NCBI GenBank assembly: GCA_944320995.1
Contig: CALUJQ010000030.1
Location: forward strand, 1 to 39,920
Reading direction: 5' to 3'
DNA length: 39,920 nt
Origin: an uncultured Barnesiella sp.
GTDB lineage: Bacteria > Bacteroidota > Bacteroidia > Bacteroidales > Barnesiellaceae
Positions 29,270-36,902 of the stretch are shown in pieces. The translations under genes and the position numbers were made by a program. The notes under the pieces are model-generated. The model did not search any database. It saw nothing but the letters and a program-made list of their open reading frames with translations, and had not been told where the DNA came from. The first letter of the stretch is position 1, and the number at the start of each line of letters is the position of its first letter.

Positions 29270-31216
29270 ATGAAACGGAAAATAAGTTTATTATTGCTTT
29301 CCCTGTTTTGCATTTCTGTTTTCGCTTTCGAGCCGGGGACGAGAATTGCGTGGGTTTATAGTATGCGGTCGTTTGTGAATCAAGGAGTCTATGCAAGAGT
29401 AAAGCTCTTGTCGAACCGGGAAATGGCCTTGGTTTATAATACGGGCGATGTCCTTTATATAAAGAAGAAAGATATAAACGAGAAGAGTTGGGGGAATCCG
29501 GTTCAGGTATCGACCGACAATACCGGTAAATACAATTATACCAATGCCGAGTTGACAGAACTGTCTGATGGGAAGTTGGTTTATGTGTGGAATGCCCGTC
29601 CCAAAGAAGAAGGGGTGAATCCATATAAGATTATGATGAAATTATCCGATGATGGGGGTGAGACATGGTATGGCGAGCAAGATCTTTATGTCGCAGGTAC
29701 GTCAAACCGAGAGGGCTGTTGGGAACCGATCTGTCTGGAATTGCCTTCGGGGGAATTGCAAGTGTATTTTGCCAATGAATATAATGTGAAAAATAATGAC
29801 CAGAATATCACGATGCTGAGGTCGTTTGACCGAGGCGAGAGTTGGGGCGACGAGACGGTCGTAAGTTATCGCGATCGATACCGCGACGGCATGCCTGTGC
29901 CTATATTGTTGCAGCAGGATAAGGGGATAGCCATGGCCATAGAAGACAATGGGATAGATGGCACTTTCAAACCGGCCATCATTTATTCTACGTTGGAAAA
30001 TAACTGGAATAATGGATATGTCGATGCCGGGAGCGGAAATCGGTGGGAGGCCCTGCGGTCGGATTGCAAGCTCGGCAGTAATATATATGCAGGCGCGCCG
30101 TATCTTATGCAGCTGGCCAATGGCGAAACGGTATTGTCGATTCAATCGGGTGAAGGCCGGTTGGAGTCGAACACACAGAACAATGCTTTGATGCAGGTGT
30201 ATGTGGGTGATGAAGAGTGCCGTAATTTTGCCCGGAAATCAACTCCTTTCAATTTTTCGGATTCAGGGGTGTCTGTTTTGTGGAACTCGCTGTGCGAGAT
30301 TGATAGTACGACCGTTATGGCCGTATCGTCGATAAGTGGATTGAGTTCTCAAAATGGAATTTGGACAGCCACGGGTAAACTGTTCGATTCGATGCCGATA
30401 GAGTGTTGTATCGGCCGGGCCGAACGGTATGGCGATTTTTCTCCATTGTATATAGGGTCTGAGGGTTATGTCAATTTACAGGTGAAATCGTCGTGGGACG
30501 ATGCCAATTTATATCTATACTTCGAGGTCTTCGACCCGGTTAAAACGGAAGCCGAAGAGGGCGAACCCTTGTGGCAGAGCGATGGGGTAGAGGTGTATAT
30601 GGACCCGCAGAATATAAACACATCGACCATATCGTCGGGTGCGTTCAAACTGTTGTCCAATTACAAAGGCGAACATATCTATCATAAATCCGTGTCGGGC
30701 GTATGGCAGGAAGAGGATAATGATATTCAATGCCTGTCAACCACTTCGACGACCGGCTATACTTTGGAGATGATAATCCCATGGGATAACCTTGGCGGAT
30801 TCCCGACAGGCGATTTCGGCATACACATAAAACTCCATAACAACGACAATAACAAGAAATTTGTACATGAGAATCTGTCGGGCGGAAATTGTGACAAACC
30901 CAATACGTGGTTGCCTTGTATCTTGGGGGAACGGACTTCGGGTATCGAACAGGCTGTTGCGAGGGAGGAAACCATGTTTAGAGTATGGCCGACGCTCCTG
31001 TCGCGAGATTGTGGAATCTTGAATTACGAGATAAACGAAACGATAAACGCCCCCCGGATTAACATGTATGGGGTGAACGGTCAACGGCTTGCCTCATATA
31101 TGTTGGCCTCGGCGCAAGGGGCAATTACGATACCGGCTTTCGACGAGATGGCTGTGTTGGAGTTGGTCGATGATAACCATAAGATAATAGGTACCCAAAA
31201 AATTTTACTTAAATGA
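29270..31216 (+). CDS. Sialidase-fold protein (GH93-like) with CBM9-like module and T9SS sorting domain
   Basis: Probable exo-acting glycosidase, 648 aa, with signal peptide MKRKISLLLLSLFCISVFA. Residues about 20-380 form a six-bladed propeller of the sialidase/BNR type: LSDDGGETWYGEQDL, CWEPICLELPSGELQVYFANE, LRSFDRGESWGDETV. The WEP...LPSGELQVYFANE segment recalls GH93 exo-arabinanases more than true sialidases, and the locus has arabinose-directed partners. Residues about 385-540 resemble CBM9 (SSWDDANLYLYFEVFD, EPLWQSDGVEVYMDPQN). The end (MFRVWPTLLSRDCGILNYEI to the C terminus) looks like a T9SS sorting domain. The stop overlaps the next start by 4 nt. The family assignment is tentative. 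Confidence 0.68.
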   Translation: MKRKISLLLLSLFCISVFAFEPGTRIAWVYSMRSFVNQGVYARVKLLSNREMALVYNTGDVLYIKKKDINEKSWGNPVQVSTDNTGKYNYTNAELTELSDGKLVYVWNARPKEEGVNPYKIMMKLSDDGGETWYGEQDLYVAGTSNREGCWEPICLELPSGELQVYFANEYNVKNNDQNITMLRSFDRGESWGDETVVSYRDRYRDGMPVPILLQQDKGIAMAIEDNGIDGTFKPAIIYSTLENNWNNGYVDAGSGNRWEALRSDCKLGSNIYAGAPYLMQLANGETVLSIQSGEGRLESNTQNNALMQVYVGDEECRNFARKSTPFNFSDSGVSVLWNSLCEIDSTTVMAVSSISGLSSQNGIWTATGKLFDSMPIECCIGRAERYGDFSPLYIGSEGYVNLQVKSSWDDANLYLYFEVFDPVKTEAEEGEPLWQSDGVEVYMDPQNINTSTISSGAFKLLSNYKGEHIYHKSVSGVWQEEDNDIQCLSTTSTTGYTLEMIIPWDNLGGFPTGDFGIHIKLHNNDNNKKFVHENLSGGNCDKPNTWLPCILGERTSGIEQAVAREETMFRVWPTLLSRDCGILNYEINETINAPRINMYGVNGQRLASYMLASAQGAITIPAFDEMAVLELVDDNHKIIGTQKILLK

Positions 31217-33258
31217 CCATGGAAAAGGATATAAATAAATTGTTGATGTGTGGACTCCTTGTAGGTAGTACCCTGTCGCTAAACGCCCAATCCGACGGGC
31301 ATTCGCTTGAATTGAAAGCCGATTTGAACCAATCGAGGGAAGTCACACCGGTAGAATATGGATTCCATTACGAAGAAATAGGAATGATCGGTGAGGGAGG
31401 CCTTTATGCCGAAATGATAAGAAACCGGGGCCTTGAAGAGGCTACTCCTCCAAAGGGGCTGGCCGTGAAAAATGGCTTGTATGAGGGGGTTGTAAATCCT
31501 ACCGGGCCCAATAAAAAGGTATTCCATGTTTCTCCTACCATAGGATGGGAGACTACACCGATTGCTTATAGTCCCATAGATCTCGAACGTACGCAAAGGA
31601 ATCCGTTGAATGATAAGAATCCTCATTCGCTGCGGGTCTCCGTACATAGGAATATTCAGGAATTTCCGGGAGCTTCGGTCGTGAATAGAGGCTTTTTCGG
31701 AATGAATATCCAAGAGGGCGAACGTTATAAATTGTCCTTCTACGCATCGGCACCTGCCTACAAGGGCTCTTTGAAAATATCGTTGGGCGATAGGAATGCC
31801 CACAGTATCTCATCGCCGATTGTTGTCGATAATCTTGAAAAAGGGTGGAAAAAATATGAATTTGTCATTACGGCGACCGCTTCTGATACCAGAGGTTGTC
31901 TGCGGATAGAACCCACGGCACATGGAATGTTTCAGCTGGATATTGTATCGATGTTTCCTTGCAATACTTGGGACAACGGGAAATCGGTATTTAGGAGCGA
32001 TATTGTACAGAATCTGATAGATTATTCGCCCGATTTCCTGAGATTCCCCGGTGGGTGCATTGTGCACGGCGTGAATGAAGAGACCATGTATCATTGGAAA
32101 GAGACCATAGGCGACATTGCCCAACGGCCCGGGGCGTGGAGCAAGTGGGCACCCTTCTTCCGGAGCGATGGCTTGGGGTATCATGAGTTCTATGAACTGT
32201 GTGAATATATAGGTGCCGACGCCATGTATGTGACCCCTACGGGCATGGTCTGCACGGAGTTCCTGCATAGAGACAAGGATAGGAATTTTGAGCATATAGA
32301 TACCGATGTCGATTATTACATTCAAGATGCGTTGGATGCCATAGAATACGCGATTGGCGACGTATCGACGAAGTGGGGGGCCGAACGGGCGAAAAACGGG
32401 CACCCCGCTCCATTCCCTTTGAAATATGTGGAGATTGGTAATGAAGACTTCGGCCCGGAGTATTATACCCGTTATAAAAAGATTTACGATGCGATTAAAG
32501 CCCAATATCCCGATCTGATATTGATATCGAACAGCATAATCTTTAAAGAGGAGAATGACAAGCGCAAGTATATCAAAGACTTTATCTCGCCCGAAGATAT
32601 TGAAATCTATGATGAACATTACTATCAGACACCCGAGTGGGTCTCGGAGAATTATTACAAGTTTGATGCGTATGACAGGAAGGGCCCCGATATATTTATC
32701 GGTGAGTTGGGTATCGGCGGTAAGTATCCGAGGTCTGTTTTGGCCGAGGGCGTTTTCAAGATGAGTCTGGAACGAAACGGCGACATGCACCCGTTGATGG
32801 CCGACCGCCCGTTGATGCGGAACTGGGATTTTGTCAGGGACAGTAAGATTTGTCCGTTGTTTTTGCATACGACCTCCAAGAGTGTGAAGACGTTTAATTA
32901 TTACTTGTGCAAGATGTTGCGCGACAATACCATTCATCACTCCTACAAGGCCACTGTTTATGATGGTGGGAAAGAGTCGTCCGAGGTCTATGCGACATTG
33001 GGCAAAGATGACTCGACAAAAGAGTATGTGTTGAAGGTCATCAACATGTCGGGCGACCCGTATAAAATGTCGATGAACATAGATGGGTTGAAAGGCACGA
33101 AGAAGTGTAAGGTTACGACGTTGACAACCGATAGCCGTACAAAACAAACTCCCGACAATGAGCATGTCATAGAGCCGGTCGTTGCCTCGGCACAGTTGTC
33201 ATTCCCGTCCGGAATAACGGTTCAGCCCTATTCATTTACAATTTATCGATTCAAATAG
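31213..33258 (+). CDS. Alpha-L-arabinofuranosidase, glycoside hydrolase family 51
   Basis: Retaining enzyme that removes terminal alpha-L-arabinofuranose, 681 aa. The ATG at 31213 overlaps the previous stop (ATGA); an ATG at 31219 is an equally plausible start. A signal peptide (LLMCGLLVGSTLSLNAQ) directs it out of the cytoplasm. The N-terminal part has HYEEIGMIGEGGLYAEMIRNRG and a CBM4/9-like insert (about 110-240); the barrel has FLRFPGGCIVHGV, YVEIGNEDFGPEYY (acid/base E411) and DIFIGELG (nucleophile E498); a beta-sandwich closes the protein. Both catalytic Glu are present. It is the clearest pointer to arabinose in the locus substrate. Confidence 0.93.
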   Translation: MTMEKDINKLLMCGLLVGSTLSLNAQSDGHSLELKADLNQSREVTPVEYGFHYEEIGMIGEGGLYAEMIRNRGLEEATPPKGLAVKNGLYEGVVNPTGPNKKVFHVSPTIGWETTPIAYSPIDLERTQRNPLNDKNPHSLRVSVHRNIQEFPGASVVNRGFFGMNIQEGERYKLSFYASAPAYKGSLKISLGDRNAHSISSPIVVDNLEKGWKKYEFVITATASDTRGCLRIEPTAHGMFQLDIVSMFPCNTWDNGKSVFRSDIVQNLIDYSPDFLRFPGGCIVHGVNEETMYHWKETIGDIAQRPGAWSKWAPFFRSDGLGYHEFYELCEYIGADAMYVTPTGMVCTEFLHRDKDRNFEHIDTDVDYYIQDALDAIEYAIGDVSTKWGAERAKNGHPAPFPLKYVEIGNEDFGPEYYTRYKKIYDAIKAQYPDLILISNSIIFKEENDKRKYIKDFISPEDIEIYDEHYYQTPEWVSENYYKFDAYDRKGPDIFIGELGIGGKYPRSVLAEGVFKMSLERNGDMHPLMADRPLMRNWDFVRDSKICPLFLHTTSKSVKTFNYYLCKMLRDNTIHHSYKATVYDGGKESSEVYATLGKDDSTKEYVLKVINMSGDPYKMSMNIDGLKGTKKCKVTTLTTDSRTKQTPDNEHVIEPVVASAQLSFPSGITVQPYSFTIYRFK

Positions 33259-33381
33259 GGGGAAAGGCCCGTTATCCTGTTCCCAAGCGCATGGATTTGA
33301 CTCAAATTCATGGTGGTCATGCCGCTCGTCATATTCTCGGGAATTAATGAAGTGTATGTCTAATATAAATATATATGAGTA

Positions 33382-34914
33382 ATGAAGTCGAAGTTTTTAT
33401 TATTACCGTCTTTATTCCTGTTGGGGTGTACGGAAAAGAAGCCTGAGACACCCAATATCATTATAATTCTGGCCGATGATTTAGGATTTGGCGATGTGAG
33501 TGCCTACGGTTCGAAAACCATAAACACGCCCAATATCGACCGATTGGCCCATGAGGGTGTATGTTTCAACAACGGTTATGCGACATCGGCAACCTCTACG
33601 CCAAGCCGGTATGCGCTGATGACGGGCATGTATCCGTGGAAAAACGAAGAGGCAAAAATCTTGCCCGGTGATGCCCCGTTGATTATCAGCGAGGATACGT
33701 TTACCTTGCCCAAGATGATGCAGCAGGCGGGTTACAAGACTGCCGCCATCGGGAAATGGCATTTGGGCATGGGTAAAGGGAAGGTCGATTGGAACAAGCC
33801 GGTTGTCCCGGGAGCCAATCAGATCGGATTTGACTATTCTTGCCTGATTGCGGCGACCAACGATAGAGTCCCGACGGTCTATGTCGAGAATGGCTCGGTT
33901 GTGGGGTTGGAGGCCGATGACCCCATATATATAGATTATGAGCATAACTTCGAGGGAGAGCCTACGGCTTTGACTCACCCCGAACTGTTGAAGATGAAAT
34001 GGAGCCACGGGCACAACAATTCGATTGTCAACGGAATTCCCCGTATCGGATATATGAAGGGGGGCGATAATGCAAAATGGGTAGATGAAGATATGGCCGA
34101 CTATTTCCTGAACAAAGTAAAGCACTTTGTCGGAGAAAATAGGGATACTCCTTTCTTTTTGTATTATGGATTGCACCAACCTCATGTGCCGCGGGCTCCG
34201 CATTCCCGGTTTGTGGGTTCTACCGGTTTGGGCGCGCGGGGCGATGCGATAGCCGAGGCCGATTGGTGTGTGGGGCAGTTGGTCGCTTATCTCGACAGCC
34301 TGAATATCCTTGAAAATACGTTGATTGTTTTTACCAGCGATAACGGCCCGGTTGTCGATGATGGATATTTAGATGGATCTGTTGAGAACCTAAAAGACCA
34401 TAAACCGGCCGGTGGTTTGAGAGGAGGAAAGTATAGTCTGTACGATGGAGGTACGCATATCCCGCTTTTTGTTTACTGGAAAAATAAGATACAGCCTAAT
34501 GTATCCGATGCGCTGGTGTCGCAGTTGGATTTCTTGGCCTCATTTGCCGATTTGGTACAGAGTGACGTGAATATGGATTCTTTGCATACGGATAGCAGGA
34601 ATATATTGCCGGCTCTCTTGGGCGAGAATGTCGAGGGTAGGGATTACATCATACTTGAAGCACAAGGGAAGATGGCGATAAGAAAAGGGGATTGGATTAT
34701 GATTCCTCCGTATGCCGGGCCAAAGACAAATGAGACGGGGAATGAACTCGGCAACTTGGAGGAGTATGGGCTGTTCAATGTAAAGAATGACCCGGCCCAA
34801 ACCGTAAATCTGGCCCGAGAATATCCGCAAGTTTTGGAAGAGTTGAAGACCCTGTTTTATAGTACGACAAAGGGGTATTACAAAGCATTCGTAGAGGAAG
34901 TACCTTTGAAATAG
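33382..34914 (+). CDS. Sulfatase, family S1, lipoprotein
   Basis: Hydrolyses a sulfate ester, probably on the target glycan or its fragments, 510 aa. The lipoprotein signal is MKSKFLLLPSLFLLGC (Cys16). Metal-binding NIIIILADDLGFGDVSAYG is followed by the signature STPSRYALMTG with S72 as the residue converted to formylglycine (serine type). AAIGKWHLGMG and VFTSDNGPVVDDG complete the active site. It is divergent in sequence from the sulfatase at 9835-11499, so the two probably act on different positions. It lies 123 bp after the GH51 gene and ends in a terminator, closing the plus-strand arm. Confidence 0.93.
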   Translation: MKSKFLLLPSLFLLGCTEKKPETPNIIIILADDLGFGDVSAYGSKTINTPNIDRLAHEGVCFNNGYATSATSTPSRYALMTGMYPWKNEEAKILPGDAPLIISEDTFTLPKMMQQAGYKTAAIGKWHLGMGKGKVDWNKPVVPGANQIGFDYSCLIAATNDRVPTVYVENGSVVGLEADDPIYIDYEHNFEGEPTALTHPELLKMKWSHGHNNSIVNGIPRIGYMKGGDNAKWVDEDMADYFLNKVKHFVGENRDTPFFLYYGLHQPHVPRAPHSRFVGSTGLGARGDAIAEADWCVGQLVAYLDSLNILENTLIVFTSDNGPVVDDGYLDGSVENLKDHKPAGGLRGGKYSLYDGGTHIPLFVYWKNKIQPNVSDALVSQLDFLASFADLVQSDVNMDSLHTDSRNILPALLGENVEGRDYIILEAQGKMAIRKGDWIMIPPYAGPKTNETGNELGNLEEYGLFNVKNDPAQTVNLAREYPQVLEELKTLFYSTTKGYYKAFVEEVPLK

Positions 34915-34942
34915 GAGTGAGATAGTTCGATTAATTTAGATG

Positions 34943-35001
34943 GGAAGCAGAATCCAGACTTGATTATCAGTTTGAGTTTTGCTTCCTATTTGATTTTTTT
35001 A
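34943..35001 (+). terminator. Intrinsic terminator of the plus-strand PUL arm
   Basis: GGAAGCA (34943-34949) and TGCTTCC (34980-34986) pair across a long loop, followed by TATTTGATTTTTTT. The tail overlaps the last codons of the convergent gene at 34986-35444. Confidence 0.65.
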
Positions 35002-35444
35002 GAATCTTCTCTTTGGGACTTCTCTGGTAGCAATAGCGGAGGTTTCACGACGATACGGGGGTTGATGCGCAGCAGGTGGTCGATGAAGGTTTGCTGGTGT
35101 TGAGGTGAAAGGATAAGAGTTTGAAATCGATAGAATCGCAGTCTGATGCGGTTCATCGAGGTGGCCGGAGCACTTTCGCAACTGTTGGTTTTTGAGATTT
35201 CTGTGATGCGATCGATGTCGAATCGGGTGTTGTAGAATATGCCGCATTGCACGCGTAGTTTTTTCTCTTCGATGGTGTACCGGGTATTGACAAAGACGTC
35301 TATGATAAAGGCGGTGACGATGAGCAGCCAGACCAATACTATCCACAACGATAGGTATATCATCAGTCCATAAACGGGGAGCATGGTGAGGCCGATGACG
35401 GTAACTAACCCCCAACTTATCTTCGATTTATAAATGGTTTTCAT
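34986..35444 (-). CDS. PH-domain-like membrane protein, function unknown
   Basis: 152-aa protein with two adjacent transmembrane helices (GLVTVIGLTMLPVYGLMIYL and LWIVLVWLLIVTAFIIDVFV), then a soluble part with TRYTIEEKKLRVQCGIFYNTRFDIDRITEISKT, the pattern of bacterial PH-like (DUF304/bPH2) domains, and a basic tail. Nothing indicates an enzymatic role. It sits 18 nt after the small membrane protein gene and probably shares its transcript. It converges on the sulfatase gene. Confidence 0.75.
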   Translation of the reverse strand: MKTIYKSKISWGLVTVIGLTMLPVYGLMIYLSLWIVLVWLLIVTAFIIDVFVNTRYTIEEKKLRVQCGIFYNTRFDIDRITEISKTNSCESAPATSMNRIRLRFYRFQTLILSPQHQQTFIDHLLRINPRIVVKPPLLLPEKSQREDSKKIK

Positions 35445-35462
35445 GCTCCGATCGATTGGAGG

Positions 35463-35672
35463 TTAGACGATGCCGCCGCCGAGGATCAGTCGCAGGATAC
35501 CCACGACAATTGAGACGATACAGAGGGTTTTCCCGTTGTCCGATTTGAGAATGACACAGATAATCAAGAAGATGATCGATATGGGTATAGCTACCCAGTT
35601 GAGTATTCCCAGCAGGGGAATGAATGCAACGAGGGTGATAAGCAATGCTACGATACCTAAGAATGTTCCCAT
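35463..35672 (-). CDS. Small two-helix membrane protein, function unknown
   Basis: 69 aa, almost wholly hydrophobic: MGTFLGIVALLITLVAFIPL and AIPISIIFLIICVIL are helices separated by LGILNW, with a short polar turn KSDNGKT and a third hydrophobic stretch LCIVSIVVGILRLILGGG. Placement just upstream of the PH-like membrane protein suggests a two-gene unit. I do not recognise a family with a known role. Confidence 0.65.
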   Translation of the reverse strand: MGTFLGIVALLITLVAFIPLLGILNWVAIPISIIFLIICVILKSDNGKTLCIVSIVVGILRLILGGGIV

Positions 35673-35732
35673 TGTACAGTTGTTTTTAAGGTATAACCAA
35701 TTTGTGGCCGTGGAGGTTGACTTGTTGCTAAA

Positions 35733-36881
35733 TCAATCCATGCGGTTTTTATAGTCGTTGTAGTCATATTCGCGCCACATTTCTATGCTTCCGTCGCTTT
35801 TGAGGCAGGCGATGGCGGGGTGGGGTATGCCGTTGAACATGGTGGTTTTGACGGTGGTATAGTGGATCATGTCTTCGAAGATGATACGTTCGCCCGGTTG
35901 TAGTTCATGGTCGAAATACCAATCGCCTATGTAGTCGCCGCTCAGACACGAGTTCCCGCCCATGCGGTAGGCGTGCAGGCCGGGTGCCGGGGTTGTCACG
36001 GCGCCTCGAATGGCCGGTTGATAGGGCATTTCGAGGCAGTCGGGCATGTGGCAGGCGAAGGATACGTCGAGTATGGCGGTGCGGATACCGTGGTTTTCGA
36101 CGATGTCAACGACGGTCGATATGAGTGTGCCGGTTTGCCAACCGAATGCGCTGCCGGGTTCGAGGATAATTTCGAGGTTCGGGTGACGCTTTTTGAAGTT
36201 GCGCAAGAGTTCTACCAAGTGGTCGGTGTCGTAGCCTTTACGGGTCATAAGGTGGCCGCCTCCCATGTTAATCCACTTAATATGAGGGAGCAGATGACCG
36301 AAGCGTTCTTCGACCCGGGCCAATGTTTTTTCGAGGTCGTAGGAGGTCGATTCGCAGAGGGTATGGAAGTGCAGTCCCTCGATGCCTTTGGGGAGTTCGG
36401 GCAGTTGGCCGGCAGTGATACCCAGTCGCGAGCCGGGTGCGCAAGGGTTGTAAAGGTCGGTTTCCACCTCGGAGTATTCGGGGTTGATGCGCAATCCGCA
36501 CGACACCCGGTTGCCGTCGGCCACGACTTGGGGATAGAAACGCTCGAATTGCAAGAGCGAGTTGAAGGTAATGTGGCTGCTGTACCGCAGTATGGCCGGG
36601 AAGTCGCGCTCGGTATAGGCGGGCGAATAGGTATGGGCGGGGCTGCCCATCTCCTCGTAGGCGAGTCGGGCTTCGTGTATGGAGCTGGCGGTGGAGCAGG
36701 GTATGTATTCCCGAATGATGGGGAACGATTTCCACAGGGCATACGCTTTGAATGCCAATATGATATTGACGCCGGCAGCCTCCTTGACCGAGCGGATAAG
36801 AGTGAGGTTGCGACGCAGCAAATCCTCTTCGAGGAGGTAGCAGGGCGAGGGTATTTTTGAGAGCATATCGAGGTTGTGCAT
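35733..36881 (-). CDS. nspC: Carboxynorspermidine decarboxylase
   Basis: PLP enzyme of the alanine racemase/ornithine decarboxylase fold that makes norspermidine or spermidine from the carboxylated precursor in the alternative polyamine route of Bacteroidetes. At 382 aa it has the usual length. ILAFKAYALW carries the PLP lysine K45; GLHFHTLCES, WINMGGGHLMTR and ILEPGSAFGWQTG bind the cofactor; DVSFACHMPDCLEMPYQP is the C-terminal active-site block with the expected Cys. It starts 21 nt after the helicase gene, suggesting cotranscription, though the two have no functional link I know of. An ATG five codons later is a possible alternative start. Confidence 0.95.
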   Translation of the reverse strand: MHNLDMLSKIPSPCYLLEEDLLRRNLTLIRSVKEAAGVNIILAFKAYALWKSFPIIREYIPCSTASSIHEARLAYEEMGSPAHTYSPAYTERDFPAILRYSSHITFNSLLQFERFYPQVVADGNRVSCGLRINPEYSEVETDLYNPCAPGSRLGITAGQLPELPKGIEGLHFHTLCESTSYDLEKTLARVEERFGHLLPHIKWINMGGGHLMTRKGYDTDHLVELLRNFKKRHPNLEIILEPGSAFGWQTGTLISTVVDIVENHGIRTAILDVSFACHMPDCLEMPYQPAIRGAVTTPAPGLHAYRMGGNSCLSGDYIGDWYFDHELQPGERIIFEDMIHYTTVKTTMFNGIPHPAIACLKSDGSIEMWREYDYNDYKNRMD

Positions 36882-36902
36882 AGTTGTGTCGGTTGTATGG
36901 TT

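Noticed and set aside
31810..33165. Minus-strand open frame of 451 codons
   Set aside because: It is antisense to the GH51 gene with its two catalytic Glu motifs. No independent start signal or domain is seen.
33259..33381. Imperfect palindrome in the GH51-sulfatase gap as terminator
   Set aside because: The stem near 33293-33313 is about 9 bp with a mismatch and has no T-run after it, so it was not called.
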